Positions 36,541 to 44,641 of a stretch of 64,000 bases of DNA are shown one piece after another (within the stretch, counting starts at the first letter, position 1; the number at the start of each line of letters is the position of its first letter). Under the pieces are notes generated by a model. The model was not told the DNA's origin, ran no database searches, and saw only the letters and a program-made list of their open reading frames with translations. Source of the DNA: Chlorobium sp. Lineage in GTDB: Bacteria; Bacteroidota; Chlorobiia; Chlorobiales; Chlorobiaceae. Location of the stretch: positions 16,802-80,801 of the forward strand of contig JANQMO010000026.1 in assembly GCA_028280025.1 (NCBI GenBank), given 5' to 3'. The position numbers and the translations under genes are program-made.

Positions 36541-37392
36541 ATGAACAAGGTCCCTACAAGTCTGCCGGGCAGACTTCCTTTTCTCAAACCGTTTGAGGCT
36601 TTTGTGTTGAGGATATTCATGATCCCCGTCTCTTTCCTTGTTCGTGCAAGCGGGCTCGAACATATAAGAGAAAGAAACGGTCCGGTGATATTCGCGTTCA
36701 ATCACAATAATTCGATAGAGACGCTGCTGGTTCCCGCCTGTCTTGTGTATCACGGCGGCGGGAAAAAGATCAGCTTTATTGTTGACTGGATGTTCGGAAA
36801 GATACCTTTGCTCGATCGTCTTTTCAACGTCATGGAGCCCATATATGTCTATCATAAGCGTTCACCACTTGCTGTACTCGAGTCCAGAAGACCGAAAACA
36901 GTCAGGAAAGACGATGCTGTTTCTCTTTGCTGCCAAAAGCTCAAAGAAGGCAGGCATATCGGCATTTTCCCCGAAGGGAAAAGAAACCGTGACCCGGAAA
37001 AGCTGCTCAGGGCCAAACCCGGTATAGGGCATATATCTTTACGTTCGGGAATGCCGGTTATTCCGGTGGGTATTAACTGTGTATCGGGGAAAAAAAAGAA
37101 AAAGGTTCGCACTTTCGGCAGAATACGGCTTGCTGTAGGCAAACCGCTGCAATTTGATGCTCTCTCCGAGGCATACAGGCGAATCGGAACGTATACGTCG
37201 ACAATGAAAGCCGAAAGGGAACGCCACAAGCTTGCACGTGAAGCGGCGGACCGGATCATGACGGCTATAGCATCGCTTAGCGGAAAGGAATACGTGTGTT
37301 CATCCGCCAGGGCAGGAATGGGTAATGCTTCACAAGAGACTGTAAGGAACAACAACCACCATACTATCAAGGAGGCCACATGTCCTGTATAA
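36541..37392 (+). CDS. PlsC-family acyltransferase
   Basis: The 283-residue protein carries the acyltransferase motif I as NHNNSIE (usual NHxxxxD, here ending in Glu), the region LDRLFNVMEPIYVYHK, motif III FPEGKRNRD, and a proline-rich motif IV GMPVIPVGI. The family transfers acyl groups to lysophospholipids or related alcohols at the cytoplasmic face of the membrane. The next gene, overlapping by 13 bp, encodes an N-acyl synthase-like protein. The pairing of an O-acyltransferase with an N-acyltransferase resembles OlsA/OlsB of ornithine-lipid synthesis. A Pho-box-like array lies upstream. Confidence 0.8.
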   Translation: MNKVPTSLPGRLPFLKPFEAFVLRIFMIPVSFLVRASGLEHIRERNGPVIFAFNHNNSIETLLVPACLVYHGGGKKISFIVDWMFGKIPLLDRLFNVMEPIYVYHKRSPLAVLESRRPKTVRKDDAVSLCCQKLKEGRHIGIFPEGKRNRDPEKLLRAKPGIGHISLRSGMPVIPVGINCVSGKKKKKVRTFGRIRLAVGKPLQFDALSEAYRRIGTYTSTMKAERERHKLAREAADRIMTAIASLSGKEYVCSSARAGMGNASQETVRNNNHHTIKEATCPV

Positions 37393-38045
37393 CAGTTGAA
37401 AAAGTCCTGACTGCCGGTTCCCGCAGCGATGCCCTGGAGGTTATCGAGCAGGTTTTCCGCAAGGAAAAGAAATGGATCAGCGCCGCCAATGATCAGCTTC
37501 CTGAAAAACTCGAAAAAGAAGGGCGGTATTCATGGTTTCTTGCCCGGATAGACGGACGTTCTGCCGGAGTGCTGCGTCTGATGTACGATCCGCCCCTTGA
37601 ACTTCCGACCGAGTATGATGTAAGGCTTCTGCCGGGAGTGAATATCGAAGAACTGAAAAATGAAGGGCGGTATGTCGAGATCGGGCGTTTCATGATCCGA
37701 AGCGAATATCGGAAAAATCCGCGGCTTGCTCTGCGTCTGATGCGGATTGCGACAAAAGAGGTACTGGAGAGGGATTATACCCATTTTATAACTGATGTCT
37801 TTGAAGGCGAGCCTAATTCCCCATACAATTTTCATACCAGGGTCCTTGGCTTTGAAGTGATCGGCAAGCACCTGTTCGGTGACCTGAACTGCAGTTCAAC
37901 CCGTATCATCCTGACGCTCGATATCCTGAAAGTCTACCGGAGAATCCGCAATAACAGGAGCAGGGTATACCGTGAGCTGACCGAAGGCGTCAGGGGAATT
38001 CTGGAAAGAAAGCTCGCGGCTGCCGGCACGCGTCTGCAGGCGTGA
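37380..38045 (+). CDS. GNAT-fold N-acyl amino acid synthase-like protein
   Basis: The 221-residue protein resembles FeeM/LuxI-type GNAT enzymes. The core includes LARIDGRSAGVLRLMYD, YVEIGRFMIRSEYRKNP (acyl-carrier-contacting strand and loop) and NFHTRVLGFEVIGKHLFGD. Such enzymes transfer a fatty acyl chain from ACP to an amine, yielding N-acyl amino acids, homoserine lactones or the first step of aminolipids. The ATG at 37380 is fixed by a strong AAGGAGG at 37369-37375 inside the preceding gene. Translational coupling suggests one pathway. LuxI-like autoinducer synthesis is the alternative. Confidence 0.65.
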   Translation: MSCITVEKVLTAGSRSDALEVIEQVFRKEKKWISAANDQLPEKLEKEGRYSWFLARIDGRSAGVLRLMYDPPLELPTEYDVRLLPGVNIEELKNEGRYVEIGRFMIRSEYRKNPRLALRLMRIATKEVLERDYTHFITDVFEGEPNSPYNFHTRVLGFEVIGKHLFGDLNCSSTRIILTLDILKVYRRIRNNRSRVYRELTEGVRGILERKLAAAGTRLQA

Positions 38046-38074
38046 CCGGGAGCCGGTAACCAGCCGGAGTGTTT

Positions 38075-38326
38075 ATGCTGAAACTCGATGAACTGAGAGA
38101 GGCGATCAAGGGAGATATCTATGTCCATGAGGATATGGCGAAACATGATATCAAGAAAGTAGCGGGTGTTGCCGACATACTTGTCATGCCGAGCGGCAAG
38201 AAAGATTTGATGAAAACCCTGCATCTGTTGAGAAAGTCCCGCTTTCCCTATGTCGTCATCAATAAAAAAGGGCGTGTTCTGTTTCCGGACAACCGGTATC
38301 ACGGCGCTGTGATCGTTGCTGACTGA
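38075..38326 (+). CDS. Short MurB-like FAD-domain fragment protein
   Basis: The 83-residue protein resembles the first FAD-binding lobe of MurB-type flavoproteins: ADILVMPSGKKDLMKTLHLLRKSRFPYVVINKKGRVLFPD and HGAVIV follow the usual 'L-V-x-P-x-x-x-x-D-x-x-x-x-L-x-x-x-x-x-x-P-x-x-V-x-G-x-G' pattern. The glycines that normally contact FAD are replaced (INKKG), and the rest of the enzyme is missing. It sits 29 bp after the GNAT gene on the same strand, so it is probably co-transcribed, and its stop is 6 bp before repeat copy C. It could be a small derived protein or a relic. The ATG at 38075 is used; a GTG lies two codons upstream. Confidence 0.5.
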   Translation: MLKLDELREAIKGDIYVHEDMAKHDIKKVAGVADILVMPSGKKDLMKTLHLLRKSRFPYVVINKKGRVLFPDNRYHGAVIVAD

Positions 38327-38332
38327 TATCAC

Positions 38333-38608
38333 CCTAAACTGAGCGTCCCGACTTGTCGGGATGCTCAACAATGTAAGTTTATTAAAAACAGTTTTTTGTA
38401 ATGCGCTTGTTATGTGGTTTCCCATCACCTGTCGGGTGAAAGTGAAAACTCATAAAGAGCTGCATTTGCTGAAATCCCGACAAGTCGGGAAATGCCGATC
38501 ATGCCGAATCTGCTTCGTTACAGGGAACTTGCGTCCCGACGTGTCGGGATACAGCGGCATTCCCTGTGCCTCGCATCTCCGGCATGTTCGACAATCGCTC
38601 AATTTAGG
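38333..38608 (+). repeat. MITE-like repeat, copy C (276 bp)
   Basis: Ends are CCTAAACTGAGCG and CGCTCAATTTAGG, with flanks ATCAC and ATTAC (target duplication with one change). It contains the three TCCCGAC-type palindromes at the same positions as copy A. A long frame read through it into the porin gene is an artefact; the porin starts at 38763. Confidence 0.9.
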
Positions 38609-38657
38609 ATTACGTCATACCGTGATATGTCGTAATGTTGCAAGATCGTTTCAAGCC

Positions 38658-38675
38658 TGTAACAATTCCTTAACA
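38658..38675 (+). promoter_or_regulatory. Candidate Pho box upstream of the porin gene
   Basis: TGTAACA (38658-38664) and CTTAACA (38669-38675) are spaced by exactly 11 bp, and a -10-like TAGATT lies 11 bp further on (about 38686). The gene downstream is a porin next to pstS. Confidence 0.5.
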
Positions 38676-38762
38676 AAACGAGTGGTAGATTACCTGCGAT
38701 CAGGGCGTTTGCAGCAGATGCCCCTGTTCCTTCAAAAACCAGAAAACATAATCATTTACATC

Positions 38763-39872
38763 ATGAAAAAATTTATCGCACTTTTTGCATTTCTGCTTGT
38801 TTCGGGATGGAGCACGGCGGAAGCTGTCGATTGGAACTGGAAAGGTGATGTCCGTTACCGTTACGAGTCGAAAATCAAAACCGACGACGACAACAGCCGT
38901 GACCGCCACCGTATCCGCGTTCGCCTTGGTGTCTACCCCTGGATCACTGAAGAACTGAGTGCCGGAGTCCAGCTTGCAACCGGTGGTACCGGCGAAGATG
39001 CCGATCCGGTTTCAAGGAACGTGACGTTTGGAAATGGATTTTCAATGAAAGACATCAACCTCAACCAGGCGTTCATCGATTACCATCCGATGTTCTTCGA
39101 CGGTGAAGCCAATTTCATCTTCGGTAAAAGGGAAGTCAAACAGACGCTTGTCCGTGTCAACGACCTTGTCTGGGACAGCGATCTGACCCTTGAAGGTATA
39201 ACCTTCCATTACGGTAAGGACGGCAAGAAACAGCGCCAGGGTCTGAATGCGGTTGCAGGTTACTACTTCATCGATGAAATCAAAAAAAGTGAAGAAGATC
39301 CATTTCTCTGGGCGGCGCAGCTCGCTTTCACCGGCAAGGCAGGCGATCTGGGCTTCATGCTCGGAGCCGGTTATTATGACTTCGAGAATATCGAGGGAAT
39401 GTCTGATGATATTCTTGGTGATTGGACAGGCGGCGACTACTTCGGTAACTCTCACAACGGTGTATACTGGTATGACTACAACATCGTTGAAATCTTCGGT
39501 AGTGTCGGCGGTAAGTTCGGCGGAGGCCTTCCTTTCAAGGTTTATGGCCAGTATGTCGTGAACGTTGCTGAAGATGTCGATGACGATAACAACGGGTACC
39601 TGGTCGGCATCAAGATCGGTAAAGCAAAGAAAGTCGGTCAGTGGGAGCTCGATGCCAACTACACCCACCTTGAGAAAGATGCTGTTCTTGGTGCCTATAC
39701 CGATTCCGACCGCTGGGGCGGTGGTACCGACGGTCAGGGCTTCGAAGTCGGCGCCAAGTACCATCTCGTCCAGAACATGACGCTCGGAGCGAAGTACCTC
39801 GGCCATGAAATCGGTATTGACAGTGATGAAACTCTTCACGTTCTTCAGGCTGACATGGTTGTCAAGTTCTAA
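38763..39872 (+). CDS. Putative outer-membrane porin (Pho-associated)
   Basis: The 369-residue protein has a signal peptide (MKKFIALFAFLLVSGWSTAEA). The mature chain is a series of amphipathic strands with aromatic belts, beginning DWNWKGDVRYRYE and RHRIRVRLGVYPWITEELSAGVQLATG and ending in Phe, as for outer-membrane barrels of the putative-porin type. Acidic loops (AEDVDDDNNG) suggest calcium or cation contact. Its position directly before pstS, with a candidate Pho box, suggests phosphate uptake through the outer membrane, like OprP/PhoE in function. A hairpin terminator follows. Confidence 0.8.
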   Translation: MKKFIALFAFLLVSGWSTAEAVDWNWKGDVRYRYESKIKTDDDNSRDRHRIRVRLGVYPWITEELSAGVQLATGGTGEDADPVSRNVTFGNGFSMKDINLNQAFIDYHPMFFDGEANFIFGKREVKQTLVRVNDLVWDSDLTLEGITFHYGKDGKKQRQGLNAVAGYYFIDEIKKSEEDPFLWAAQLAFTGKAGDLGFMLGAGYYDFENIEGMSDDILGDWTGGDYFGNSHNGVYWYDYNIVEIFGSVGGKFGGGLPFKVYGQYVVNVAEDVDDDNNGYLVGIKIGKAKKVGQWELDANYTHLEKDAVLGAYTDSDRWGGGTDGQGFEVGAKYHLVQNMTLGAKYLGHEIGIDSDETLHVLQADMVVKF

Positions 39873-39951
39873 GACGTGAACGAACCTGATCATTTTGTGT
39901 TGCTGTTCTTTCTTACCGGAGGCGGGCACACTCTGTCCGCCGCAAGTATCG

Positions 39952-39989
39952 TTACCGCTTCTCCAATTGCAGGAGAGGCGGTAATTTTT
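39952..39989 (+). terminator. Rho-independent terminator after the porin gene
   Basis: A 13-bp stem (TTACCGCTTCTCC with GGAGAGGCGGTAA, one mismatch) and TTTTT lie 80 bp after the stop. A smaller GC hairpin precedes it at about 39918-39942. Confidence 0.8.
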
Positions 39990-40058
39990 CCGAGAGAATG
40001 CAAAAGTCTTTTTTCCCGTTATCTCCTAACCTAATCCAATCTCCAATCAACAACGATC

Positions 40059-40880
40059 ATGATGAACAAGATGAAAAAAATGCTGATGCTTGTCGCGGTC
40101 TTTTGTTTCGCTGCAGCCGGCCCTGTCCAGGCAAAGAACACCATTGTCATGGACGGTTCAACGACAGTGGGTCCGATCGCGAAATCTTTCGCGGCCTACT
40201 TCACCAAGAAGACAGGTGTTGAAGTGACTGTCAGTGAGTCCGGCAGCGGTAACGGCGCAAAGAGCCTCATCAACGGTGCATGTGATATTGCCAACATGTC
40301 GCGCCCGATGAAAGACAAAGAAGCCGGTGCGGCAAAAGCAAAAGGCATCGACCCTGTGGAGCACATTGTCGCACTTGACGGCCTTTCGGTTGTCGTTCAT
40401 CCGAGCAATTACGTTTCGTCGCTGAAAATCGAGCAGATCCGCGACATTTACACCGGCAAGGTTACCAACTGGAGCAAGGTTGGCGGCCCGAACGCGAAAA
40501 TCGTGGTTATCCAGCGTGAATCCAACAGCGGTACGCAGGATTCGTTCAAGAAGCTCGTTGTCGGAAAAGGCAATCCTGTCACGAAGCGTGCCGAAACACA
40601 GGCCAGCAACGGTGCCGTCAAGAGCCGTGTCGCTTCGACACCTGCAGCAATCGGCTTCATCGGTCTCGGTTTTGTCGATGATTCCGTCAAACCGCTTATC
40701 GTCAATGGTGTCGAACCGAGTGAAGAAACCGTGAAAAGCGGAGCCTATCCTGTCGCACGTCCTCTGTTCATGTACACCAACGGCGAACCTGCCGGTGTTG
40801 TCAAGGAGTTTATCGATCTTCCGATGACCGAAGACGGTAAGCGTATGATCAGCGAACTTGGTTACGTCAACCGCTATTGA
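40059..40880 (+). CDS. pstS: Phosphate-binding protein PstS (first copy)
   Basis: The 273-residue protein has a signal peptide ending near GPVQAKN. The binding-protein core starts IVMDGSTTVGPIAKSF, then ESGSGNGAKSLINGACDIANMSRPM and VIQRESNSGTQDSF, which are phosphate-contacting loops in PstS. It has no lipobox, so it is soluble in the periplasm. It is flanked by terminators on both sides and is probably its own transcription unit. A second, lipoprotein-type PstS gene follows. Confidence 0.92.
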   Translation: MMNKMKKMLMLVAVFCFAAAGPVQAKNTIVMDGSTTVGPIAKSFAAYFTKKTGVEVTVSESGSGNGAKSLINGACDIANMSRPMKDKEAGAAKAKGIDPVEHIVALDGLSVVVHPSNYVSSLKIEQIRDIYTGKVTNWSKVGGPNAKIVVIQRESNSGTQDSFKKLVVGKGNPVTKRAETQASNGAVKSRVASTPAAIGFIGLGFVDDSVKPLIVNGVEPSEETVKSGAYPVARPLFMYTNGEPAGVVKEFIDLPMTEDGKRMISELGYVNRY

Positions 40881-40917
40881 TCCTGAGTGTCAGGGAAATG
40901 CGGTAGTTTCAACATCA

Positions 40918-40945
40918 AAGCCACCTTTTACGGGTGGCTTTTTTT
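40918..40945 (+). terminator. Rho-independent terminator after pstS (first copy)
   Basis: The stem AAGCCACC / GGTGGCTT is followed by a run of seven T, 38 bp after the stop. Confidence 0.9.
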
Positions 40946-40960
40946 ATGCTGACACAGTTG

Positions 40961-40982
40961 TGTTACAACTTTGTCAACACTT
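40961..40982 (+). promoter_or_regulatory. Candidate Pho box upstream of the second pstS
   Basis: TGTTACAACTT (40961-40971) is followed directly by TGTCAACACTT (40972-40982), an 11-bp tandem repeat with eight identical positions. A GATAGA-like -10 lies near 40992. Confidence 0.5.
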
Positions 40983-41089
40983 TCCTGCAATGATAGAGAA
41001 AAGGAAATCAAGTTGTAACTATAGGAGCATACCGGATATGGTACGTGTTGCTGTCTGTAAACTATAACAATTCAATCAAGGGGTTGAAA

Positions 41090-42226
41090 ATGAGGAAATC
41101 TGTAACGTTGGTAGCTTTTATGCTTATGCTGGCAGGCGCCCTGTCAGTGATCGGCTGCGGGCAGAAGGCCGAGCAGCCGGCTGCAAAGGGAGAAAAGGCC
41201 GCTGGTGAAGTCGAGCAGACCGAAGAGGCTATTGAGTCCGCAAGGGATTACATCAGTATTGTCGGTTCTTCTACGGTATACCCGTTTGCCACGGTGGTCG
41301 CTGAACAGTTCGGAAAGACGACCGACTTCAAGACTCCCAAAATAGAGTCAACCGGTTCGGGGGGAGGGTTCAAGCTGTTTGCCGCCGGTGTTGGTGTAGA
41401 GCATCCCGATATCACCAATGCGTCAAGAAGGATCAAGAAATCCGAGTGCGAAATGAGTGCTGAAAACGGTGTGACCGAGGTTGTAGAGCTCAAGATCGGT
41501 TACGACGGTATCGTGATGGCGAACTCGAAAAAAGCCGAGCCGTTCAAACTCACCCGCAAAGAGATTTACCTCGCACTGGCAAAAGAGGTTCCTGATCCGA
41601 GCGGTGAAGAAGGCAAACTGGTACCGAATCCCTACAAAACCTGGAAAGAGGTCAATCCGGAGCTGCCTGAAACAAAGATCGAAGTACTTGGCCCTCCGCC
41701 GACATCCGGTACGCGTGACGCCTTTGTCGAACTTGCCATGGAAGCAGGTGCCAAAGAGTTTGCGTGGCTGAAGGCTCTGAGAAAAGAAGACAAGAAGAAG
41801 TTCAAGGGTATTGCTCACACGGTTCGTGAAGACGGTGCCTATGTTGAAGCAGGTGAAAACGACAACCTGATTGTTCAGAAGCTTGATGCCAATCCGGATG
41901 CTCTCGGTATTTTCGGTTTCAGCTTCCTCGATCAGAACACCGACAAGATGCAGGGTGCTTTTGTTGACGGTGTTCAGCCTGCATTCAGCGCGATTGCCGA
42001 CGGTTCGTATCCGCTCTCACGTCCTCTCTTCTTCTATGTCAAGAAAGCACATGTCGGCACTATTCCCGGTATGGCGGAATATCTTGAAGAATTCACCTCT
42101 GAAAAAGCATGGGGAGACGAAGGGTACCTGACCGAAAAAGGACTTATTCCGATGCCTGAAGAAGAGCGTGAGAAATACGCGTCAATCGCAAAAAATCTTA
42201 CGCCGATCGTATGTGATGAACTGTAG
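41090..42226 (+). CDS. pstS2: Phosphate-binding lipoprotein PstS (second copy)
   Basis: The 378-residue protein starts MRKSVTLVAFMLMLAGALSV with a lipobox VIGC, so Cys22 should be lipidated and the protein anchored to the inner membrane. After an Ala/Glu linker the binding core reads YISIVGSSTVYPFATVVAEQFG, ESTGSGGGFKLF, ITNASRRIK and PPTSGTRDAF. This is the longer PstS type that pairs with DUF3708/DUF3333-containing PstC and PstA permeases, consistent with the next three genes. The start ATG at 41090 has GGGG upstream; the frame extends 15 codons earlier without sense. Confidence 0.9.
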   Translation: MRKSVTLVAFMLMLAGALSVIGCGQKAEQPAAKGEKAAGEVEQTEEAIESARDYISIVGSSTVYPFATVVAEQFGKTTDFKTPKIESTGSGGGFKLFAAGVGVEHPDITNASRRIKKSECEMSAENGVTEVVELKIGYDGIVMANSKKAEPFKLTRKEIYLALAKEVPDPSGEEGKLVPNPYKTWKEVNPELPETKIEVLGPPPTSGTRDAFVELAMEAGAKEFAWLKALRKEDKKKFKGIAHTVREDGAYVEAGENDNLIVQKLDANPDALGIFGFSFLDQNTDKMQGAFVDGVQPAFSAIADGSYPLSRPLFFYVKKAHVGTIPGMAEYLEEFTSEKAWGDEGYLTEKGLIPMPEEEREKYASIAKNLTPIVCDEL

Positions 42227-42275
42227 TGTTCAACAGGTACGGGAATCACTTTGGCTATATTGATGTTTGTGATAG

Positions 42276-42302
42276 GGCCGGCAGCAGTCCTGCCGGCCTT
42301 TT
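42276..42302 (+). terminator. Rho-independent terminator after the second pstS
   Basis: The 9-bp stem GGCCGGCAG / CTGCCGGCC is followed by TTTT. As it lies ahead of pstB, it may act as partial terminator, giving more PstS than permease. Confidence 0.75.
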
Positions 42303-42395
42303 ATATGCCCTGAAGCCGCTCAGTAACGGGTGCTGCACCCGTCCGAAAAGCAGCAGCTAATCAAAAGGTGAGTATAATCAGCAACGTCGGACGTC

Positions 42396-43229
42396 TTGAA
42401 TACAACTACCGTGGAAAAACGAAATCTTGCTCCAAGGGACAGCCGGAAAACAATCGGCATCGTCAATGTGCCGAACCCGAGAATGGTCTGCCGGAACGTC
42501 AATGTGTATTACGACGACAAGCAGGCTATCCGGAATGTCACGATCGATATCGGGTGTAACGAGGTTCTTTCAATGATAGGTCCTTCAGGATGCGGCAAGT
42601 CTACCTTCTTGCGCTGTTTGAACCGTATGAACGACACGATCGACAACTGCCGGGTTGAGGGTGACATCATTTTTGAAGGCAATGATATCTATGATCCCTC
42701 GGTTGACGTCGTCCCTCTCAGAGCCCAGGTCGGGATGGTTTTTCAGAAGCCCAACCCCTTTCCAAAATCCATTTACGAAAACATTGCATGGGCGCCTAAA
42801 ATACACGGCATCGTGGAATCGAAATCGGATGCCGATGAAATTGTCGAAACCTCTCTTGTAAAAGCCGGTTTGTGGGAAGAGGTGAAGGACCGCCTGGACC
42901 AGCCCGGGACAGGTCTTTCCGGCGGACAGCAGCAGCGTCTCTGCATAGCACGAGCAATCGCGGTAAGTCCTGAAGTGATCCTGATGGACGAGCCCTGCTC
43001 GGCGCTCGACCCGATCGCTACCGCAAAGATTGAAGACCTTATAGAGGAGCTCCGCTCACAATATACGATCGCCATCGTGACACATTCCATGCAGCAGGCT
43101 GCACGTGTGTCGCAAAGAACAGCATTTTTCCATCTTGGTGACCTGATAGAAGTCGGCAAGACCGATGACGTTTTCACCAAGCCGTTACACCAGTTAACTG
43201 AAGATTACATCACCGGTCGATACGGGTGA
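42396..43229 (+). CDS. pstB: Phosphate ABC transporter ATPase PstB (first set)
   Basis: The 277-residue protein is a standard PstB. It has Walker [20 protein letters not shown], the Q-loop [17 protein letters not shown], the signature LSGGQQQRL, Walker [14 protein letters not shown] and the H-loop VTHSMQQA. It drives phosphate import through the PstC/PstA pair encoded directly downstream (24 bp gap). A second PstB is encoded at 48612 and differs throughout, so the two are not a recent duplication. The N-terminal 35 residues form a basic extension. Confidence 0.95.
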   Translation: MNTTTVEKRNLAPRDSRKTIGIVNVPNPRMVCRNVNVYYDDKQAIRNVTIDIGCNEVLSMIGPSGCGKSTFLRCLNRMNDTIDNCRVEGDIIFEGNDIYDPSVDVVPLRAQVGMVFQKPNPFPKSIYENIAWAPKIHGIVESKSDADEIVETSLVKAGLWEEVKDRLDQPGTGLSGGQQQRLCIARAIAVSPEVILMDEPCSALDPIATAKIEDLIEELRSQYTIAIVTHSMQQAARVSQRTAFFHLGDLIEVGKTDDVFTKPLHQLTEDYITGRYG

Positions 43230-43252
43230 TGTAAGCTATCGATCATTAAATA

Positions 43253-44641
43253 ATGTCACCACTTCTTTTGCTTCTGCTGCTGCTTGTGCTTTCCGTTGCC
43301 GGATATGTCATGGGACAGCAAAAGGCTCTCGGTCTTGCGAAGAAAACGGGAGGTACCCGCAATCTGCATTCGCTTCCTGTTTATTACGGTGCACTTACCG
43401 CTCTCTGGTGCTGCCTGCCGGCTTTTTTCATGTTTCTCTTCTGGATCGCGTTCGAACAGAGTATCATTACCGGGCTTATGGCCGCCGATCTTCCCGAGGA
43501 GGCCCTTGCTCTTCCCGCTGCGCGCCTGAACGTGCTGATCAGCGATATCCAGAGTCTTGCCAGCGGCAATATCGTTTCCGGCGAGGTCACGCCGCTCATG
43601 CAGAAAGCGGCTTCACACTATCTCAGCCTGAAGGGTATCGGACAGATGATCACGTCGGTTATCGTCCTTGCTGCTGCCGTGACAGGCATGCTTCTGGTTC
43701 ACGGGCGGATCAGGCCGGATATGCGTGCCAGAAATCAGGTGGAGAATGCGCTTATGGGATTGCTTATCGTCTGTTCGACGATAGCGATATTCACAACGAT
43801 CGGTATTGTCCTGAGTATCCTGTACGAGGCTGTACGCTTCTTTCAGCAGATACCGGTCACGGACTTTCTGTTCGGTCTCGACTGGAGTCCGCAGATGGCC
43901 ATCAGGGAAGACCAGGTCGGTTCATCCGGGGCGTTCGGTGCAGTACCGGTGTTTGTCGGAACCATACTGATCTCTGCAATAGCAATGTTCGTGGCTGCTC
44001 CCATAGGCCTGTTGTCGGCGATCTATCTGTCGGAATACGCCGACAGGAGACTGCGTGCGGTCGCCAAACCTCTGCTGGAAATCCTCGCAGGTATACCGAC
44101 GGTTGTGTACGGCTTTTTCGCGGCACTTGTCGTTGCGCCGCTTATCCGGAACAGCGGTGCACAGATCGGCCTGGATGTGTCGTCTGAGAGCGCGCTCGCG
44201 GCAGGACTTGTCATGGGGATCATGATCATTCCTTTCGTGTCGTCATTGTCGGACGATGTCATCAACGCGGTACCGCAAACTCTCAGGGACGGCGCATACA
44301 GCGTAGGCGCGACCCGATCGGAAACCATAAAACATGTTCTTGTGCCTGCGGCTCTTCCCGGAATAGTCGGCGGTCTTCTGCTCGCTGTTTCGAGGGCTAT
44401 AGGCGAAACAATGATCGTGGTAATGGCTGCAGGGCTTTCGGCCAACATGACAGCCAATCCGCTGCAGGCGGTCACGACCGTGACCGTGCAGATCGTTACC
44501 CTTCTTGTGGGTGACCAGGAGTTTGACAGCCCGAAAACCCTCGCCGCTTTCGCACTTGGCCTTGTTTTGTTCATAGGAACGCTTTTTCTGAACATAATCG
44601 CCCTGACAGTTGTCAGAAAATACCGGGAGAGATATGAATAA
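43253..44641 (+). CDS. pstC: Phosphate ABC transporter permease PstC (first set, long form)
   Basis: The 462-residue protein is longer than the usual 300-330. An N-terminal block of about 170 residues with three helices (GYVMGQQKALGLAKKTGG..NLHSLPVYYG) is the DUF3708 extension known in proteobacterial PstC. The permease core follows, with the EAA-type loop TLRDGAYSVGATRSETIKHVLVPAALPGI, which contacts PstB. It overlaps pstA by 8 bp. Together with PstA1 (DUF3333 type), this set resembles alphaproteobacterial Pst. Confidence 0.93.
   Translation: MSPLLLLLLLLVLSVAGYVMGQQKALGLAKKTGGTRNLHSLPVYYGALTALWCCLPAFFMFLFWIAFEQSIITGLMAADLPEEALALPAARLNVLISDIQSLASGNIVSGEVTPLMQKAASHYLSLKGIGQMITSVIVLAAAVTGMLLVHGRIRPDMRARNQVENALMGLLIVCSTIAIFTTIGIVLSILYEAVRFFQQIPVTDFLFGLDWSPQMAIREDQVGSSGAFGAVPVFVGTILISAIAMFVAAPIGLLSAIYLSEYADRRLRAVAKPLLEILAGIPTVVYGFFAALVVAPLIRNSGAQIGLDVSSESALAAGLVMGIMIIPFVSSLSDDVINAVPQTLRDGAYSVGATRSETIKHVLVPAALPGIVGGLLLAVSRAIGETMIVVMAAGLSANMTANPLQAVTTVTVQIVTLLVGDQEFDSPKTLAAFALGLVLFIGTLFLNIIALTVVRKYRERYE

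Noticed and set aside
38361..38762. An in-frame extension of the porin gene through repeat copy C
   Set aside because: The extension is repeat sequence found at other loci, and the signal peptide starts at 38763.
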